A stretch of DNA of 64,000 nt from Arthrobacter sp. SLBN-100 (GTDB lineage: Bacteria; Actinomycetota; Actinomycetes; Actinomycetales; Micrococcaceae), in NCBI RefSeq assembly GCF_006715305.1, contig NZ_VFMY01000001.1, positions 4,030,001 through 4,094,000 on the forward strand, given 5' to 3'. The position numbers were made by a program, and so were the translations under genes. How positions within the stretch are numbered: the first letter of the stretch is position 1; the number at the start of each line of letters is the position of its first letter. Shown piece by piece: positions 51,040 through 59,369 of this stretch. A model generated the notes under the pieces. The model was not told the DNA's origin. It was given only the letters and a program-made list of their open reading frames with translations, and ran no database searches.

Positions 51040-52698
51040 CTACCCCGCCACTGCCGCCTTCGGGGCCTGCTTGGCGTTCATCCACTCGCTCATCCAGGGA
51101 GCCCGGACGCTGGAGGTGATCCGGCAGTCGGCCACGAAGGTTCCCTTGGCGCCGCCATCGATCCAGTCCGTGAGCGCCGAAAGGTCCGCCAGCGACCGGA
51201 TGATCGCCGACTCGGCGCCGAGCGCCCGGGCAATCCCGCTGAAGTCCACCTCGGGGATCAGCATGGGCTTTTCGGTCAGGCCCTGGGAGCCGTACTGGTG
51301 GATTTCGGCTCCGTAGGCGGCATCGTTGTAGATCACCACGATGGCGCTCTTCGCCGCACCGATGAGTGATTCGAGGTCGGCCAGGCCCATCAGGAAGCCG
51401 CCGTCGCCGGAGGCCAGTACCAGGGTGCGGCCGTCCCCCACGGCGCGGGCTGCGCCGACGGCGCTGGCGAGGCCCAGCCCAATGGCTTGGAACGCGGTCC
51501 CCACCATCACCAGGTCCTGCGGCCGCGGGATGTTCCAGTACATGGGTGCCCAACCCATGAAGTGCCCTCCATCTTGGACCACCGTGCGGCGCTCCGGCAG
51601 CACGGCATCCAGCGCCGTGGCGAGGGCGCGCGGGTCCAGCCGGCCGTCCGAGGTGTCGTCGGAGCCTGGGTGGTGGGCCGGTGCTTCGGCCAGCCGCTTG
51701 CGGGCTTCCGCGCGCCAGGCATCCGCCGCCGCCTCACCCTTCAGCAGCTGGAGCAGACGCCCCGCGGCGGACTTCGCATCGGCGCTGACGAACAGGTCTA
51801 CCCGGGGGTGCGTGGGTTGCACGGCGGTGTCGATCTGGATGACGGTGCTGTCCGGGCCGAGCAGGTGCCCGAACCGCAGGGTGAAGGGGCTCAGGCTCGC
51901 CCCGGCCACCAGGACCACGTCGGCCTCGCCCATAAGCCCGGCCGCGGTGTCCGTGCCGAAGCCGCCGGCGACCCCGAGGTACCCGTCGCCCTCGAGAAGG
52001 TTGAGCCCCAGGGCGGTTCCGGCGGTCAGCGCGCCCAGGCGGTCGGCGAGTTGGCGCAACTCCGGGCCGGCGCCGGCGAGGTGTGCGCCGCGGCCGGCGA
52101 GGATCAGCGGGCGCTTTGCCCCGGCGAGCAGGCGGGCCACCTGCACAAGGTCCGTGCCGCCGTCGTCCGTCACCTGGGGTGCCAACGGCGCCGGAAGTTC
52201 CTCATCCTCAGCCTCAAGTGACGCGAGGTCGTAGGGAATGGCAATGACGACGGCGGTGCGCTGGGTGAGTGCGTACTCCACCGCCTGCCGGGTGATGGAG
52301 CCAGCGGCGTCGCGGGTGACGGTGAAGGTGGCCGCGCCGAGGCCGGCGGCGATGGCCGCCTGGTCCACGTCCTGCGGCCGGGCCCCGCTGCTGGGGGCAT
52401 CTCCCGTGACGAGCACGACGGGGATCTGCGCCTGGACCGCCTCGGCCAGGGCGGTGAGCGCATTGGTGTAGCCGGGGCCGTAGGTGGTGGTGCCTGCTGC
52501 GAGACGTCCCGACGTGCGGTAGTAGGCGTCGGCCGCGGCGATGGCGGCGCCTTCGTGGCGGACGGGGGAGAAGCGGAGGCCCAGCTTTTCGGCCGCGTCC
52601 AGGAAGTAGACGTTGCCGTTGCCCATAACGCCGAAGACGTCGCTGAGGTAGCTGCTGAGAACCTGTGCCACGCGGCCCGAGACGGTGAGAGTAGTCAT
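51040..52698 (-). CDS. Thiamine-diphosphate-dependent enzyme (acetolactate synthase / 2-keto acid decarboxylase-like)
   Basis: 552 residues. Three domains: N-terminal Pyr domain with cofactor glutamate 49 in PVRHEGAAIAAADAYYR and YGPGYTNALTALAEAVQAQI, a central domain with RPLILAGRGAHLAGAGPELR, and a PP domain with the Mg-TPP motif GDGGFLMGL...IVVIYNDAAYG. The family includes acetolactate synthase, benzoylformate and indolepyruvate decarboxylases. No FAD-site or regulatory-subunit gene is nearby, so decarboxylation of a 2-oxo acid is more likely. It follows the Lrp regulator (94-bp gap, same strand) and lies opposite an aminotransferase and a permease. Confidence 0.85.
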   Translation of the reverse strand: MTTLTVSGRVAQVLSSYLSDVFGVMGNGNVYFLDAAEKLGLRFSPVRHEGAAIAAADAYYRTSGRLAAGTTTYGPGYTNALTALAEAVQAQIPVVLVTGDAPSSGARPQDVDQAAIAAGLGAATFTVTRDAAGSITRQAVEYALTQRTAVVIAIPYDLASLEAEDEELPAPLAPQVTDDGGTDLVQVARLLAGAKRPLILAGRGAHLAGAGPELRQLADRLGALTAGTALGLNLLEGDGYLGVAGGFGTDTAAGLMGEADVVLVAGASLSPFTLRFGHLLGPDSTVIQIDTAVQPTHPRVDLFVSADAKSAAGRLLQLLKGEAAADAWRAEARKRLAEAPAHHPGSDDTSDGRLDPRALATALDAVLPERRTVVQDGGHFMGWAPMYWNIPRPQDLVMVGTAFQAIGLGLASAVGAARAVGDGRTLVLASGDGGFLMGLADLESLIGAAKSAIVVIYNDAAYGAEIHQYGSQGLTEKPMLIPEVDFSGIARALGAESAIIRSLADLSALTDWIDGGAKGTFVADCRITSSVRAPWMSEWMNAKQAPKAAVAG

Positions 52699-52792
52699 GC
52701 AGGAAGCTTGCGAGTAGGTCGTCAGATAAGCAATAGAGCCGGTTTAGATTGGGATTATTGGCAGCTAAGAGCAGTGGACATTGAAAATATGC

Positions 52793-53323
52793 CTAGTTGT
52801 GGTCTGCGTCACCCGCGGTTTCGTCCGAGGGGCGGGAGTCCTGCTGGGACAGTCGGTTCAGGAGGCCGTCATACCGGGGTGGCATGAGTTCAACTACGGA
52901 AATGGCAGTGCTGGTCCGCTGGATCCCGTCGATGGCCAGGATCTGGTTGGTGATGCGATAGAGATCGGCCGTGCTCCGGGCCACCACCTTGGCCATCAGG
53001 TCCGCGTCCCCGGTGGTGGCGTGCACCTCGATCACCTCCGGGATAGCCGCGAGTCCGTTTTCCACCGCGCCCGCCCGCGTCTGGCTGATGGCCAGTGAAA
53101 GGAAGGCCATCAGGTCATATCCGAGGGCGGCGGGGTCCAGCCTGCGGCTGAAGGAGCGGAGGGCACCGCTGCGCTCGAGCCGTGCCAGCCGGGCGTGGAC
53201 GGTGTTTCGTGCGACGCCGAGCGTCCGGGAGAGTGCCAGGGCGCTGGCTTCGGGATCCTTGTCGAGGGCCAGGATGATCCTGCCGTCGAGGGAATCCAGG
53301 GCGCGGGAGTTCGGGGTGGTCAT
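52793..53323 (-). CDS. Lrp/AsnC-family transcriptional regulator
   Basis: 176 residues from ATG 53323. The N-terminal HTH is SLDGRIILALDKDPEASALA then LSRTLGVARNTVHARLARLE, and the C-terminal effector-binding (RAM) domain carries AIPEVIEVHATTGDADLMAK and VVELMPPRYDGLL. Lrp proteins respond to amino acids. It is divergent from the HisC-like gene (93-bp gap) and upstream of the TPP gene, the usual position for a local regulator, so it probably controls both transcripts. Confidence 0.9.
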   Translation of the reverse strand: MTTPNSRALDSLDGRIILALDKDPEASALALSRTLGVARNTVHARLARLERSGALRSFSRRLDPAALGYDLMAFLSLAISQTRAGAVENGLAAIPEVIEVHATTGDADLMAKVVARSTADLYRITNQILAIDGIQRTSTAISVVELMPPRYDGLLNRLSQQDSRPSDETAGDADHN

Positions 53324-53416
53324 ATTTTCACCAGAGGTACTAGAAGTTGAGCAGAAGTCCCAATGGGTTGAGGGTATCTTGCAATGTGCCCCGGGTCACA
53401 ATCATGATCGGTCCTC

Positions 53417-54514
53417 ATGACCCCTGATCAACTCCTGACAAGACCGGACACCGCGCTCCCCACCCTTCGGGGCGCTGTGGCCGGACTTCCGTCCTACGTC
53501 CCGGGCCGGCGCAGCGCCGGCATGGACGTCGCAGCACTTGCCAGCAACGAAAGCCATTACGAGCCGCTGCCTGCTGCCGCGGCTGCGGTGGCCCACGCGG
53601 CCGGCACCATGAACCGCTACCCGGACACGGCCGCCGTCGAACTCCGCGAACGGCTCGCCCGGCACCTGGGCGTCACCGCGGGGGAGATCGCAGTGGGGCC
53701 CGGCAGCGTGGGCGTCCTCCAGCAGATCATCACCGGACTGTGCGACGCGGGGGATGAAGTGATCTTCGCGTGGCGCTCCTTCGAGGCCTACCCCATCCTC
53801 GTGGAGCTGGCAGGCGCCCGGCCGGTCCGCATCCCGCTGGACGAGGCCGAGGGCCACGACCTCGACGCGATGGCAGCGGCCGTCACCGACCGCACCAGGG
53901 TGATCCTGCTCTGCACTCCCAACAATCCCACCGGTGTGCCGATCAGCCACGACCGCATCGAGGGCTTCCTGCAGGCTGTGCCGTCCGGCGTCCTGGTGGT
54001 GATCGACGAGGCCTACGTGGAATACGCCGAAGCCGGCAACGGCCCCGATTCCCTGGCGCTCTACCGCCGGTACCCGAACGTCTGCGTCCTGCGGACCTTC
54101 TCGAAGGCCTACGGACTCGCCGGCCTGCGCGTCGGATACGCCGTGGCGTCGCCGGACATTGCGGAGGGACTGCGCCGCACCGCCCTTCCGTTCTCCGTGA
54201 GCGCGCTGGGCCAAGAGGCGGCCATCGCGTCGCTGGACGCGGGGGAGGAGATGGAAGCGCGGGTGGCTGCCGTCCGGCAGGAGCGTCACCGCATGGCCGC
54301 GCAGCTGAAAGCCCAGGGCTGGAAACTGCAGCCGAGCCAGGGCAATTTCGTGTGGATCCGGGCTGACGAGAGCCTGCGGGCGAGGCTTGTGGAGGCGTTC
54401 GACGGCGCGGGCATCATGGTCCGGGCGTACCAGGACGACGGCGTGCGGATCACCGTTGCCGACGCCGCCTCCAACGACCGCGTGCTCCGGCTCCTGGCAG
54501 CCCACGCAGCCTGA
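53417..54514 (+). CDS. Histidinol-phosphate aminotransferase-like enzyme
   Basis: 365 residues, typical of class I/II aminotransferases of the HisC type. SNESHYEPLPAAAAAVAHAA, NRYPDTAAVELRERLARHLG, LLCTPNNPTGVPI (N-P-TG) and the PLP-lysine 230 in LRTFSKAYGLAGLRVGYA are all present. Outside a his operon and linked to an Lrp regulator and an APC permease, so a catabolic role with an aromatic or other amino acid is more likely than histidine synthesis. HisC-like enzymes often accept aromatic substrates. A TPP decarboxylase-like enzyme next door would take the keto acid further. Confidence 0.88.
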   Translation: MTPDQLLTRPDTALPTLRGAVAGLPSYVPGRRSAGMDVAALASNESHYEPLPAAAAAVAHAAGTMNRYPDTAAVELRERLARHLGVTAGEIAVGPGSVGVLQQIITGLCDAGDEVIFAWRSFEAYPILVELAGARPVRIPLDEAEGHDLDAMAAAVTDRTRVILLCTPNNPTGVPISHDRIEGFLQAVPSGVLVVIDEAYVEYAEAGNGPDSLALYRRYPNVCVLRTFSKAYGLAGLRVGYAVASPDIAEGLRRTALPFSVSALGQEAAIASLDAGEEMEARVAAVRQERHRMAAQLKAQGWKLQPSQGNFVWIRADESLRARLVEAFDGAGIMVRAYQDDGVRITVADAASNDRVLRLLAAHAA

Positions 54515-54567
54515 CAACTCCCTGACCCTTTACTACTCCGTTCCACCTACTACTAAGAGGAATCCCC

Positions 54568-55980
54568 ATGGAACAACAGACAAAGACGTCTGCCCGCGCC
54601 CTCGGCGCGGCCCTCAAACCCCGGCAGCTGACCATGATGGGCCTGGGCAGCGCCATCGGCGCCGGCCTGTTCATCGGCTCCGGCGCGGGCATCCAGGCCG
54701 CCGGCCCGGCAGTGCTGATCTCCTATCTCGTGGCCGGCACGCTCATCATCCTGGTGATGTGGGCCCTCGGCGAGATGGCTGCCGCGAATCCGGACAGCGG
54801 TGCCTTCTCCGTCTATACCGCCAAGGCGTACGGACCGGTGGCCGGCGCCACCGTCGGCTGGCTGTGGTGGCTGCAGCTCGTCGTCGTGATCGCGGCCGAG
54901 GCGCTGGGCGCGGCAGGCCTGCTGGCCACCATCTTCCCGGCCCTGCCGGTGTGGCTGATGGCCTTCGTGTTCATCGTGGTGCTTACCGCCGTGAACCTGA
55001 CCAGTGTGAAAAACTTTGGCGAGTTTGAGTTCTGGTTCGCGCTGCTCAAGGTGGCGGCAATTGTCGCGTTCCTGTTGGTTGGCGCTGCCCTGCTGTTCGG
55101 CTGGCTGCCGGGCGTCCAGTCGCCGGGCCTGTCCAACTTCACCGGAGCCGGGTTCGCTCCGAGCGGTTTCGCCGGGATTGCCACGGCGCTGTTCGTGGTG
55201 GCGTTTGCATTCGGCGGCACTGAGATCGTTTCTGTGGCTGCAGCCGAGACCGCGGAACCGGCCCGCAGCGTGAAGAAGGCAGTGCGGACTGTACTGTGGC
55301 GCATCCTCATCTTCTACATCGGTGCCATCTTCGTGATCGCTGCGGTGGTCCCCGTGGGTTCGGCGGGGCTGAAGAGCCCGTTCGCTGCGGTGCTGGACGC
55401 CGCCGGCATGCCCGGTGCGGCCACCGCTATCACCCTGGTGGCCGTCGCCGCACTGCTGTCCGCCCTCAACGCCAACCTCTATGGTGCCTCCCGGATGGCG
55501 TTCTCCCTGGCCGAGCGGGGCGAAGCACCACGTCTGCTCGCTTCCGTGTCCAAGGCCCGGGTGCCGGTGGTCGCGGTCCTGGCGAGCGTCGCCTTCGGCG
55601 TAGTCACGGTGGTGCTGGAACTGGCCTTCCCGGAGAAGGTCCTCCCGGTCCTGCTGAACATCGTGGGTTCGACGTGCCTGCTGGTGTGGACGTCCGCGCT
55701 CCTGGCCCAGCTGGCGCTGCGGCTCCGTGCCGACCGCGAGGGAACGGAGCTTCCCCTGCGGATGCCCGGCTTCCCGTGGCTCACTTCCCTTGGCTTGGTT
55801 ATCCTCGCGGCAATCTTCACGGTGGGCTTCATCGGCGAGGATTCCCGCCCGCAGCTCCTGAGCACGTTTGGGCTCGTGGCACTGCTGGCTGTGGCGAACT
55901 GGCTCCATCACCGTTCCGGCAAGGTTGCTGGCAGCGTTGAGGCACAGGAGCCCGCCAAGCCCCCGGTCCTTATCGACTGA
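54568..55980 (+). CDS. APC-family amino acid permease
   Basis: 470 residues, 53 bp after the aminotransferase, with an AAGAGGAA site. About 12 membrane helices; the family motif in TM1 is GLGSAIGAGLFIGSGAGIQA, and VFIVVLTAVNLTSVKNFGEF is typical of the amino acid transporter (AAT) branch (GabP/ProY/PheP). The N-terminal tail (TSARALGAALKPRQLTMMGL) is also typical. It should import the substrate of the aminotransferase. Specificity is not predictable from sequence. A terminator hairpin follows. Confidence 0.9.
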   Translation: MEQQTKTSARALGAALKPRQLTMMGLGSAIGAGLFIGSGAGIQAAGPAVLISYLVAGTLIILVMWALGEMAAANPDSGAFSVYTAKAYGPVAGATVGWLWWLQLVVVIAAEALGAAGLLATIFPALPVWLMAFVFIVVLTAVNLTSVKNFGEFEFWFALLKVAAIVAFLLVGAALLFGWLPGVQSPGLSNFTGAGFAPSGFAGIATALFVVAFAFGGTEIVSVAAAETAEPARSVKKAVRTVLWRILIFYIGAIFVIAAVVPVGSAGLKSPFAAVLDAAGMPGAATAITLVAVAALLSALNANLYGASRMAFSLAERGEAPRLLASVSKARVPVVAVLASVAFGVVTVVLELAFPEKVLPVLLNIVGSTCLLVWTSALLAQLALRLRADREGTELPLRMPGFPWLTSLGLVILAAIFTVGFIGEDSRPQLLSTFGLVALLAVANWLHHRSGKVAGSVEAQEPAKPPVLID

Positions 55981-56003
55981 CTCAGGCAGAATGACATGCA
56001 CGA

Positions 56004-56044
56004 CGGCGGCGCCCCGGCTTTTGCGGGGGCGTCGCCTCCGTTTT
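56004..56044 (+). terminator. Rho-independent terminator of the aminotransferase/permease operon
   Basis: CGGCGGCGCCCC pairs (with small mismatches) with GGGGGCGTCGCC around GGCTTTTGC, followed by CCGTTTT. It starts 23 bp after the permease stop. Confidence 0.75.
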
Positions 56045-56176
56045 ACCCACCCAACTGCCCCGGAACCGCCCGGCATGGCGTTGCCTTGCCATTTCCCGCC
56101 GCCCGTCATTGCCCGTGGTGCAGCTCATGGCTGTCGCTCCATTGACAGCCCCAAAGGCCGGTGGGACGCTCGACAC

Positions 56177-57352
56177 ATGTCCCGTGGGAGAACGGCACGA
56201 TTCCTGAACATCCAGCCTTTCGGGATCGAGAAGGCGGCGGCCGCTGCGGGCCATGATCCCGATGTCCTGCGGATGGAGAACTTGGATACGGACATCGCCC
56301 CGCCTCCTTCCGCCGTGGCCGTGACCAGGGAGGCCGTCGGCCGCCGGGATGCGAACAGCTGGCTGCCCTTCACCGGGCTCGGGCAGCTGCGCGAGGTAGT
56401 TGCCGATCAGCTCAGTGCGCGAACGGGCCGCGCCTATAACCCCGCCACGGAAGTCGCCATCACGGGCGGCGCGCTCGCCGGCCTTCTCAGCACCCTTCTG
56501 GCCACGGTGGATCACGGCGACGAAGTGGTGGTCACTGATCCGACGTACGCGGGGTTCATCAACCGGATCAGGCTTGCCGGCGCGTCGCCCGTCTTCGTTC
56601 CGCTCAACGTGGTCGACGGCCATTGGCGGCTGGATCTCGACAGGCTGGCTTCGGCCGTGACCAAAAAGACGCGCGCCCTGCTTCTGATGAGTCCGTCCAT
56701 GCCGTCCGGGCATGTGTTCACCGACGCGGAATGGAACGCCGTCGGGGAAGCATGTTCGGCGGCCGATTGCTGGTTGTTGTAAGACGCGGCCATGGACAGG
56801 GTTCTCTTCGACGGCCTGCAGTCTCGCCATCCGGCGTCATTGGAGCCGTTGGCGGAGCGCACCATCACGCTGGGCGGAGTGTCCAAGAACTACAGGATGA
56901 TTGGTTGGCGCGTCGGTTGGGCGGTTGGGCCGGCAGAGGTGATGCGGGACGTGGCGCTGGCGGCGACATACAACACCACCGTAGCCAGCGGCTTCGGACA
57001 ACTTGGCGCGGCCGCCGCGCTCTCGGCTTCCAAGGACGGCGTCCCCGGCGACGGCATTGCTGCTGCCGTGGCGGACTGGCAGGCGCGCCGGGACCTGATT
57101 CTGCGTGAACTGGACGGGCTGCCGGTGGTCAAACCCGACGGCGGGTGGTCGCTCCTGGTAAACGCGACCGCCCTCGGAAAGAAGGCGCCCGAACTTTCGC
57201 AACGGCTGCTCCAGCACGGGCGCATTGCCGCCACCCCAATGACCCAGTGGGGGCAGCAGGTGGCGCCGGACTATGTCCGCCTGGTCTTTGCCACCGAGCC
57301 GATTGAGCGCTTGACGGGAATCGGGGACCGGTTCGGCGCAGCGCTGCACTGA
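56177..57352 (+). pseudogene. PLP-dependent aminotransferase interrupted by one stop codon
   Basis: ATG 56177 begins MSRGRTARFLNIQPFGIEKA. The frame is intact except for TAA at 56780-56782, where the paralogue at 39774 has TAC (WLLYDAAMDR). After it the frame continues LFDGLQSRHPASLEPLAERT, VSKNYRMIGWRVGWAVGPAE (PLP lysine) and PDYVRLVFATEPIERLTGIG to the natural stop. A single base would restore a 391-residue class I/II aminotransferase. An error in the read could also produce this, so it needs confirmation. Confidence 0.85.
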
Positions 57353-57450
57353 GCCTGGCGGCGGCCCGCTACGGACCCGCACTTCGGGCGACGCTTCGCA
57401 TCAGAATGGCAAGACCCACCGGACATCGACCGGGGTTGTCTCTGCGGGCA

Positions 57451-57481
57451 GAGGCGGGTCCGGATGTTCGGGACCCGCCTC
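57451..57481 (-). terminator. Hairpin terminator after pxpC
   Basis: GAGGCGGGTCC (57451-57461) pairs perfectly with GGACCCGCCTC (57471-57481) around a 9-nt loop; it lies 7 bp past the pxpC stop on the minus strand. No T run. Confidence 0.65.
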
Positions 57482-57487
57482 CACTCG

Positions 57488-58474
57488 TCAGCGGCTGGCG
57501 CCCAGTGCCGCCCGCGCCTTGGTCCGGTGTTCAGCAAGATCCCGGCGGGCTTCCAGGGCATCAGCAAGGCTGACAGCCACAAACCGGGTTGCCGTCCCGG
57601 GGGCCGCCCTGGCAACCAGATCCATGTCGGCGCTGATCACGGTGCCCACCATGGCGTAGCCGCCGCCGGAGACGGCATCACGGTGCAGGATGATGGGCTG
57701 GGTCCCGCCGGGGATCTGGATGGACCCCACGGCGTACCCTGCGTCGACGATGTTGGAGGGATCCGAGCCGGCGCCGAAGGGCTGTTCCCGCTCTTTCCAT
57801 TTCACGCCCGGGCCGGAGTAGCGCAGGCCCATCCGGTCAGCCACCGGAGTCACCTTCCACTCCTCATTCAGGAGATTGCCGAGGCCCTCGTCGGTGAGGC
57901 GGTGGTCGTACAACCCCAGCACGATCCGGACTTCCTGCTCTTTGGCGTAAACGGGCCGGAATTCCTCCGGAACAGTTTCGGCCTGGGGGAGTTTTCCACT
58001 GTTGAGGGGAGCGCCCACAGGGACGACGTCGCCTGCCTCGAGCTTCCGGCCCTTGAACCCGCCGATCCCGCCGAGGCTGTACGTGGACCGGCTTCCGAGC
58101 ACCTCCGGGACGTCGATGCCGCCCTGGACTGCGATGTAGTAGCGGGTGCCGCCCTGGATGACGCCGAAGGAGAGCTGGTCCCCGGCCTTCAGCAGCAGCC
58201 GGCTCCATTGGGGCTGTGACTCCCCGTTGACCTTCACCTCCACGGGGGCGCCCGTGATGGCGATGACGGCGTCGGTGTCAGTGGTCAGCACAGGGCCGAG
58301 GTAGGTGCACTCAAGCACCGCTTCCCGTGCCGTGTTTCCCACCAGGGCATTCCCGAGCTCAGCGGAGTACTGGTCCATGGAACCGCTTTGCGGGATGCCC
58401 ACGTTGTAGTGGCCCGTGCGTCCCTGGTCCTGGACGGTGGTGGCCAGGCCCGGGTTTCCAATTTCAAATGCCAT
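57488..58474 (-). CDS. pxpC: 5-oxoprolinase subunit PxpC (biotin-dependent carboxyltransferase family)
   Basis: 328 residues from ATG 58474, overlapping the pxpB stop by 11 nt. NPGLATTVQDQGRTGHYNVG and PQSGSMDQYSAELGNALVGN are the KipA/AHS2 signature, with GGTRYYIAVQGGIDVPEVLG and the C-terminal PGGTQPIILHRDAVSGGGYA. With PxpA and PxpB it makes the ATP-dependent 5-oxoprolinase that opens the pyroglutamate ring to glutamate. Last gene of the operon. Confidence 0.92.
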   Translation of the reverse strand: MAFEIGNPGLATTVQDQGRTGHYNVGIPQSGSMDQYSAELGNALVGNTAREAVLECTYLGPVLTTDTDAVIAITGAPVEVKVNGESQPQWSRLLLKAGDQLSFGVIQGGTRYYIAVQGGIDVPEVLGSRSTYSLGGIGGFKGRKLEAGDVVPVGAPLNSGKLPQAETVPEEFRPVYAKEQEVRIVLGLYDHRLTDEGLGNLLNEEWKVTPVADRMGLRYSGPGVKWKEREQPFGAGSDPSNIVDAGYAVGSIQIPGGTQPIILHRDAVSGGGYAMVGTVISADMDLVARAAPGTATRFVAVSLADALEARRDLAEHRTKARAALGASR

Positions 58475-59369
58475 TGAGGGCCTCCATGAGTTCACGGTTG
58501 TAGCCTTCGGGGTCGGCCAGTGCCCGGGACAGCTCGAAGGTTACCGGCGCTTGCCGGTAGCGGAAGGTGCCGCCCGAGATCTCGGCCTGGATTGCGTTGT
58601 ATTCCGCCTCGGTAACCGGCTTGAACTTCACGATGTCGCCGGGGCGGAAGAACACCATGAAATCCTTGAAGTCCGCCAGGGCCTGGTCGGGATCAAAGAT
58701 GGGGGCGGCGGCCACGCCGAACATCTGGTATCCACCGGCGCCGCGAACGGAATAGATGCAGCCGAAGCAGCCGCCGTGCCCCACGGTCAGTTTAGGGGTG
58801 TCGGTCCGCGGGCTCAGGTACTTGGGGACCTCCAGTTGCTTGTCGCGGTCCACCAGTTGGAACAGGAACGGCAGCCCGGCCACGAAGCCCACCATGGAAA
58901 CCAGCCACGGCTGTTCGTGGTGCCGCTGGATGAACTCCGCGGCGTCCTTGAGGTGGTTGACCTTGGCCGCATAGTCGATGTCGCTGCCTTCAGGATCCTG
59001 GTGGAATCCTTCGCGGAACCGCTGTGCCACTTCCGCGGTGAAGGGATCCTCGTACCAAACCGGGACTTCAACGATCCGGGTTTCAAGCGCCCGCTCCTGG
59101 TGGTTCATCAGGTCGCGCTCGATGTCCCTCACTGCCGTTTCCAGCTGTTCCGGAGGCAGGACGTCAGGATCGAACCGCACCAGCAGGGACGCGTTGGCGG
59201 GGCAAATGTCCACGATTCCCGGGAGCCGGGCCTCGGAGAGCCTGCCGGCGATGGACATCACCTTGAAGTTCGCGGGCAGGCTCATAGCCTCGGAGACTTC
59301 CACGAACAGGAATTCGTCCCCGCCCCAGGTGTAGCGCGCACCGGGAAGGACGGCGGCTTCGCTGGTCAT
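58464..59369 (-). CDS. pxpB: 5-oxoprolinase subunit PxpB (KipI/AHS1 domain)
   Basis: 301 residues. The ATG overlaps the accC stop (ATGA, 59366-59369). The AHS1/allophanate hydrolase subunit 1 family is seen in EQPWLVSMVGFVAGLPFLFQ, SVRGAGGYQMFGVAAAPIFD and the N-terminal RYTWGGDEFLFVEVSEAM. It is longer than KipI (about 240) because of an insert and tail (FFRPGDIVKFKPVTEAEYNA). It is the partner of PxpC in the ATP-dependent 5-oxoprolinase. Confidence 0.92.
   Translation of the reverse strand: MTSEAAVLPGARYTWGGDEFLFVEVSEAMSLPANFKVMSIAGRLSEARLPGIVDICPANASLLVRFDPDVLPPEQLETAVRDIERDLMNHQERALETRIVEVPVWYEDPFTAEVAQRFREGFHQDPEGSDIDYAAKVNHLKDAAEFIQRHHEQPWLVSMVGFVAGLPFLFQLVDRDKQLEVPKYLSPRTDTPKLTVGHGGCFGCIYSVRGAGGYQMFGVAAAPIFDPDQALADFKDFMVFFRPGDIVKFKPVTEAEYNAIQAEISGGTFRYRQAPVTFELSRALADPEGYNRELMEALNGI

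Noticed and set aside
53402..54517. 371-codon minus-strand frame opposite the HisC-like gene
   Set aside because: Shadow; no family motif, and the PLP motifs are on the plus strand.
54553..56109. 518-codon minus-strand frame opposite the APC permease
   Set aside because: Charged low-complexity shadow; permease helices are on the plus strand.
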